From an uncultured Anaerolineales bacterium (GTDB lineage: Bacteria > Chloroflexota > Anaerolineae > Anaerolineales > Villigracilaceae), in assembly GCA_937928015.1 (NCBI GenBank), contig CALFXA010000227.1, positions 1 to 5,491 of the forward strand: DNA of 5,491 bases, written 5' to 3'. Every line of letters starts with the position of its first letter. The first letter of the stretch is position 1. Below the pieces are notes generated by a model, which was given only the letters and a program-made list of their open reading frames with translations, did not search any database and was not told the origin of the DNA. Below, in pieces: positions 4,469 to 5,491 of the stretch. The translations under genes and the position numbers were made by a program.

Positions 4469-5008
4469 TCATCGTGCGCCCCGCTCGCCGGCGGGTAGAT
4501 CGTCAACGCCCTGGCCGGCCCAATCCGGGGCATAAACGCCCCTCGCGACGTGGCGGTGGAACGAGGAATGGGGCCAATCCCGCACGCGGGCGACGAGGCC
4601 GTGTTTCATGGGGTTGATGTGGACGTAATCCATGTGCGCGGCATAGTCCTGTTCGTCCCGGATCGTGTGTTCCCAAAAACGCCGTTGCCAGATGCCGCGT
4701 TCTCCCTTGGCGGCGCGTACCGGCGAGCGGTGTTCGCGCTTCGGTACGGTCTTGGCGAAGGCGATCTTGATCGCCTTCCAGCGGGCCGAGTAGTCGGCGT
4801 CATCGGGTGGCAGTGTCCAGACGGCGTGCATGTGGTCGGGCAACACGACCCAGGCGTCGATATGGAAGGGGCGCGCGGCGCGGACTTTTCTGACGGCTTC
4901 GCGTAGCGCATCGATCTGGTCGACCAACAGGTCACTGCTGCGTTCGAGCAGGTTGACCGTGAAGAAGTGGGTTCCGCCGGGAACCCGGTTGCGGCGGTAG
5001 TCGGGCAT
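4469..5008 (-). CDS. rayT: REP-associated tyrosine transposase (RAYT, Y1/HUH family)
   Basis: A complete 179-residue RAYT. It begins in the family style (MPDYRRNRVPGGTHFFTVNL). DHMHAVW at 58-64 holds the HUH metal-binding histidines H59 and H61. GIWQRRFWEHTIRDEQD at 105-121 and HMDYVHINPMKHGL at 125-138 hold the family marks, with Y128 as the catalytic tyrosine that would bond to the cut 5' DNA end. Related enzymes bind and cut single-stranded REP hairpins near the GTAG tetranucleotide, so the REPs on both sides are the likely target. All key residues are present, so it appears active. No Shine-Dalgarno match is seen before the ATG, which suggests weak translation. It is convergent with toxin module 2 and follows narL on the same strand. 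GC is high, as in narL. Confidence 0.95.
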   Translation of the reverse strand: MPDYRRNRVPGGTHFFTVNLLERSSDLLVDQIDALREAVRKVRAARPFHIDAWVVLPDHMHAVWTLPPDDADYSARWKAIKIAFAKTVPKREHRSPVRAAKGERGIWQRRFWEHTIRDEQDYAAHMDYVHINPMKHGLVARVRDWPHSSFHRHVARGVYAPDWAGQGVDDLPAGERGAR

Positions 5009-5036
5009 GGGGGGATTGTGCCGAGGAGTTTCATGC

Positions 5037-5072
5037 GGCGGAAGGCGCGATGAGGCCGCTTTTCCGCCCCAC
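5037..5072 (-). repeat. REP element D between narL and the RAYT gene
   Basis: Single REP on the - strand, GTGGGGCGGAAAAGC at its head and CCTTCCGCC at its tail, identical to cluster B unit 1 except for A to G in the head tetranucleotide. It starts 11 bases after the narL stop and ends 28 bases before the RAYT start, so it may act as the narL 3' hairpin. Confidence 0.87.
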
Positions 5073-5083
5073 GTTATCGGGGG

Positions 5084-5491
5084 CTATGCCCCGCGCTTGC
5101 GCTCCACCGCCCATACCGCCGCTTCCACTCGCGAGCGCAGGTTGAGCTTGCGCAGCAGGTGCTTGACGTGGACTTTCACCGTACCTTCGGCGATGTCGAG
5201 TTCGCGGGCAATCAGCTTGTTGCTCAAGCCCCGCGCGATCTGTTCGAGGATGCGGCCTTCCTGTTCGGTGAGGCCGGCCTGGTCGGGGTCTTTCGGGCGG
5301 TTTTCCTCGCGTAGCGAGTGGGCGAGGAGACGGGTGAGGCGCTCGGTGAGGGTGACCTGGCCGGCGGCGGCTTCCTTGAGTTTGCCGACCAGTTCTTCCG
5401 GGTCCATTTCCTTCAGCAGGTAGCCGTCGGCGCCGGCGCGCAGGGCGCCGATCAGGTCTTCGGCCTGGTCGGAGACGGTAAGCATGACCAC
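5084..5491 (-). CDS. narL: NarL-type two-component response regulator, C-terminal part (partial)
   Basis: The last 136 codons of a NarL/FixJ-family regulator; the N-terminal receiver, including the phosphorylated Asp, lies beyond the window. The visible receiver end has VMLTVSD and GADGYLLKEMDPEEL, with the conserved Lys of strand 5 in GYLLK. A linker follows, then a LuxR-type helix-turn-helix: LTEQEGRILEQIARGLSNK, LIARELDIAEGTVKVHVKHL and LRKLNLRSRVEAAVW. The match along receiver end, linker and HTH to NarL is close, so nitrate/nitrite control of respiration genes with a NarX-type kinase is likely; this is inference from the family. The frame is open at the window edge, so no start can be given. 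The stop is TAG at 5084-5086, followed on the - strand by REP element D. Confidence 0.9.
   Translation of the reverse strand: MVMLTVSDQAEDLIGALRAGADGYLLKEMDPEELVGKLKEAAAGQVTLTERLTRLLAHSLREENRPKDPDQAGLTEQEGRILEQIARGLSNKLIARELDIAEGTVKVHVKHLLRKLNLRSRVEAAVWAVERKRGA

Larger units (their letters stand above)
4314..5072 (-). mobile_element. REPtron: RAYT gene flanked by REP elements
   Basis: A REP inverted pair at one side (4314-4421), a complete RAYT gene (4469-5008) and a REP at the other side (5037-5072) make a full REPtron. The REP at 5037-5072 has a GTGG head in place of GTAG; otherwise it matches the others closely. RAYTs are domesticated IS200/IS605-like enzymes thought to spread REP sequences rather than themselves. 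It lies between toxin module 2 and narL. Confidence 0.8.

Noticed and set aside
4550..4906. Open frame on the + strand inside the RAYT gene
   Set aside because: High-GC shadow of the RAYT on the other strand.
5007..5423. Open frame on the + strand opposite narL
   Set aside because: It is antisense to clear NarL HTH coding and begins in REP DNA.

Overview
The first 46 bases are not biological. They match the index-side end of an Illumina TruSeq adapter (tail of P7, a short index, then the read-2 primer site). The window therefore starts at an untrimmed contig end, and the first gene has no native start here. The rest looks like accessory DNA in a GC-rich proteobacterium, probably gamma or beta. 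This rests on the NarL-type regulator, GTAG-headed REP palindromes with a REP-associated transposase, and the codon use of the right-hand genes. The sequence does not fix the genus.

Left block (47-2517, + strand). A 5'-truncated SF2 helicase carries four tandem helicase-associated (HA) repeats. Five bases later comes a DUF2971 protein, then a small protein with one membrane segment. GC falls sharply along this block: by hand count 42/60 in bases 61-120, 23/60 in 961-1020 and 18/60 in 1621-1680. It looks acquired and resembles the cargo of a defence island, but no function is proven. A REP inverted pair starts 5 bases after its last stop codon.

Middle block (2603-4280). Two divergent toxin-antitoxin modules follow each other, each a DUF2281-type antitoxin overlapping a PemK/MazF-type toxin. 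The first toxin is broken by an apparent one-base deletion in a C run; the second is intact. Both modules share an AATAGAGG element upstream and a CTATTA element 23-25 bases after it, probably the promoter/operator. REP clusters lie on both sides of each module.

Right block (4281-5491). A REP-associated tyrosine transposase (RAYT, - strand) lies between REP elements, forming a complete REPtron. A near-identical copy of its 3' REP plus a decayed scrap of the RAYT C-terminus lies about 950 bases upstream, between the two toxin-antitoxin modules. The window ends inside a narL-like response regulator gene (- strand), whose receiver N-terminus lies outside.

The main story is a REP/RAYT-colonised accessory region holding a possible three-gene defence-like cassette and two toxin-antitoxin modules at different stages of decay.
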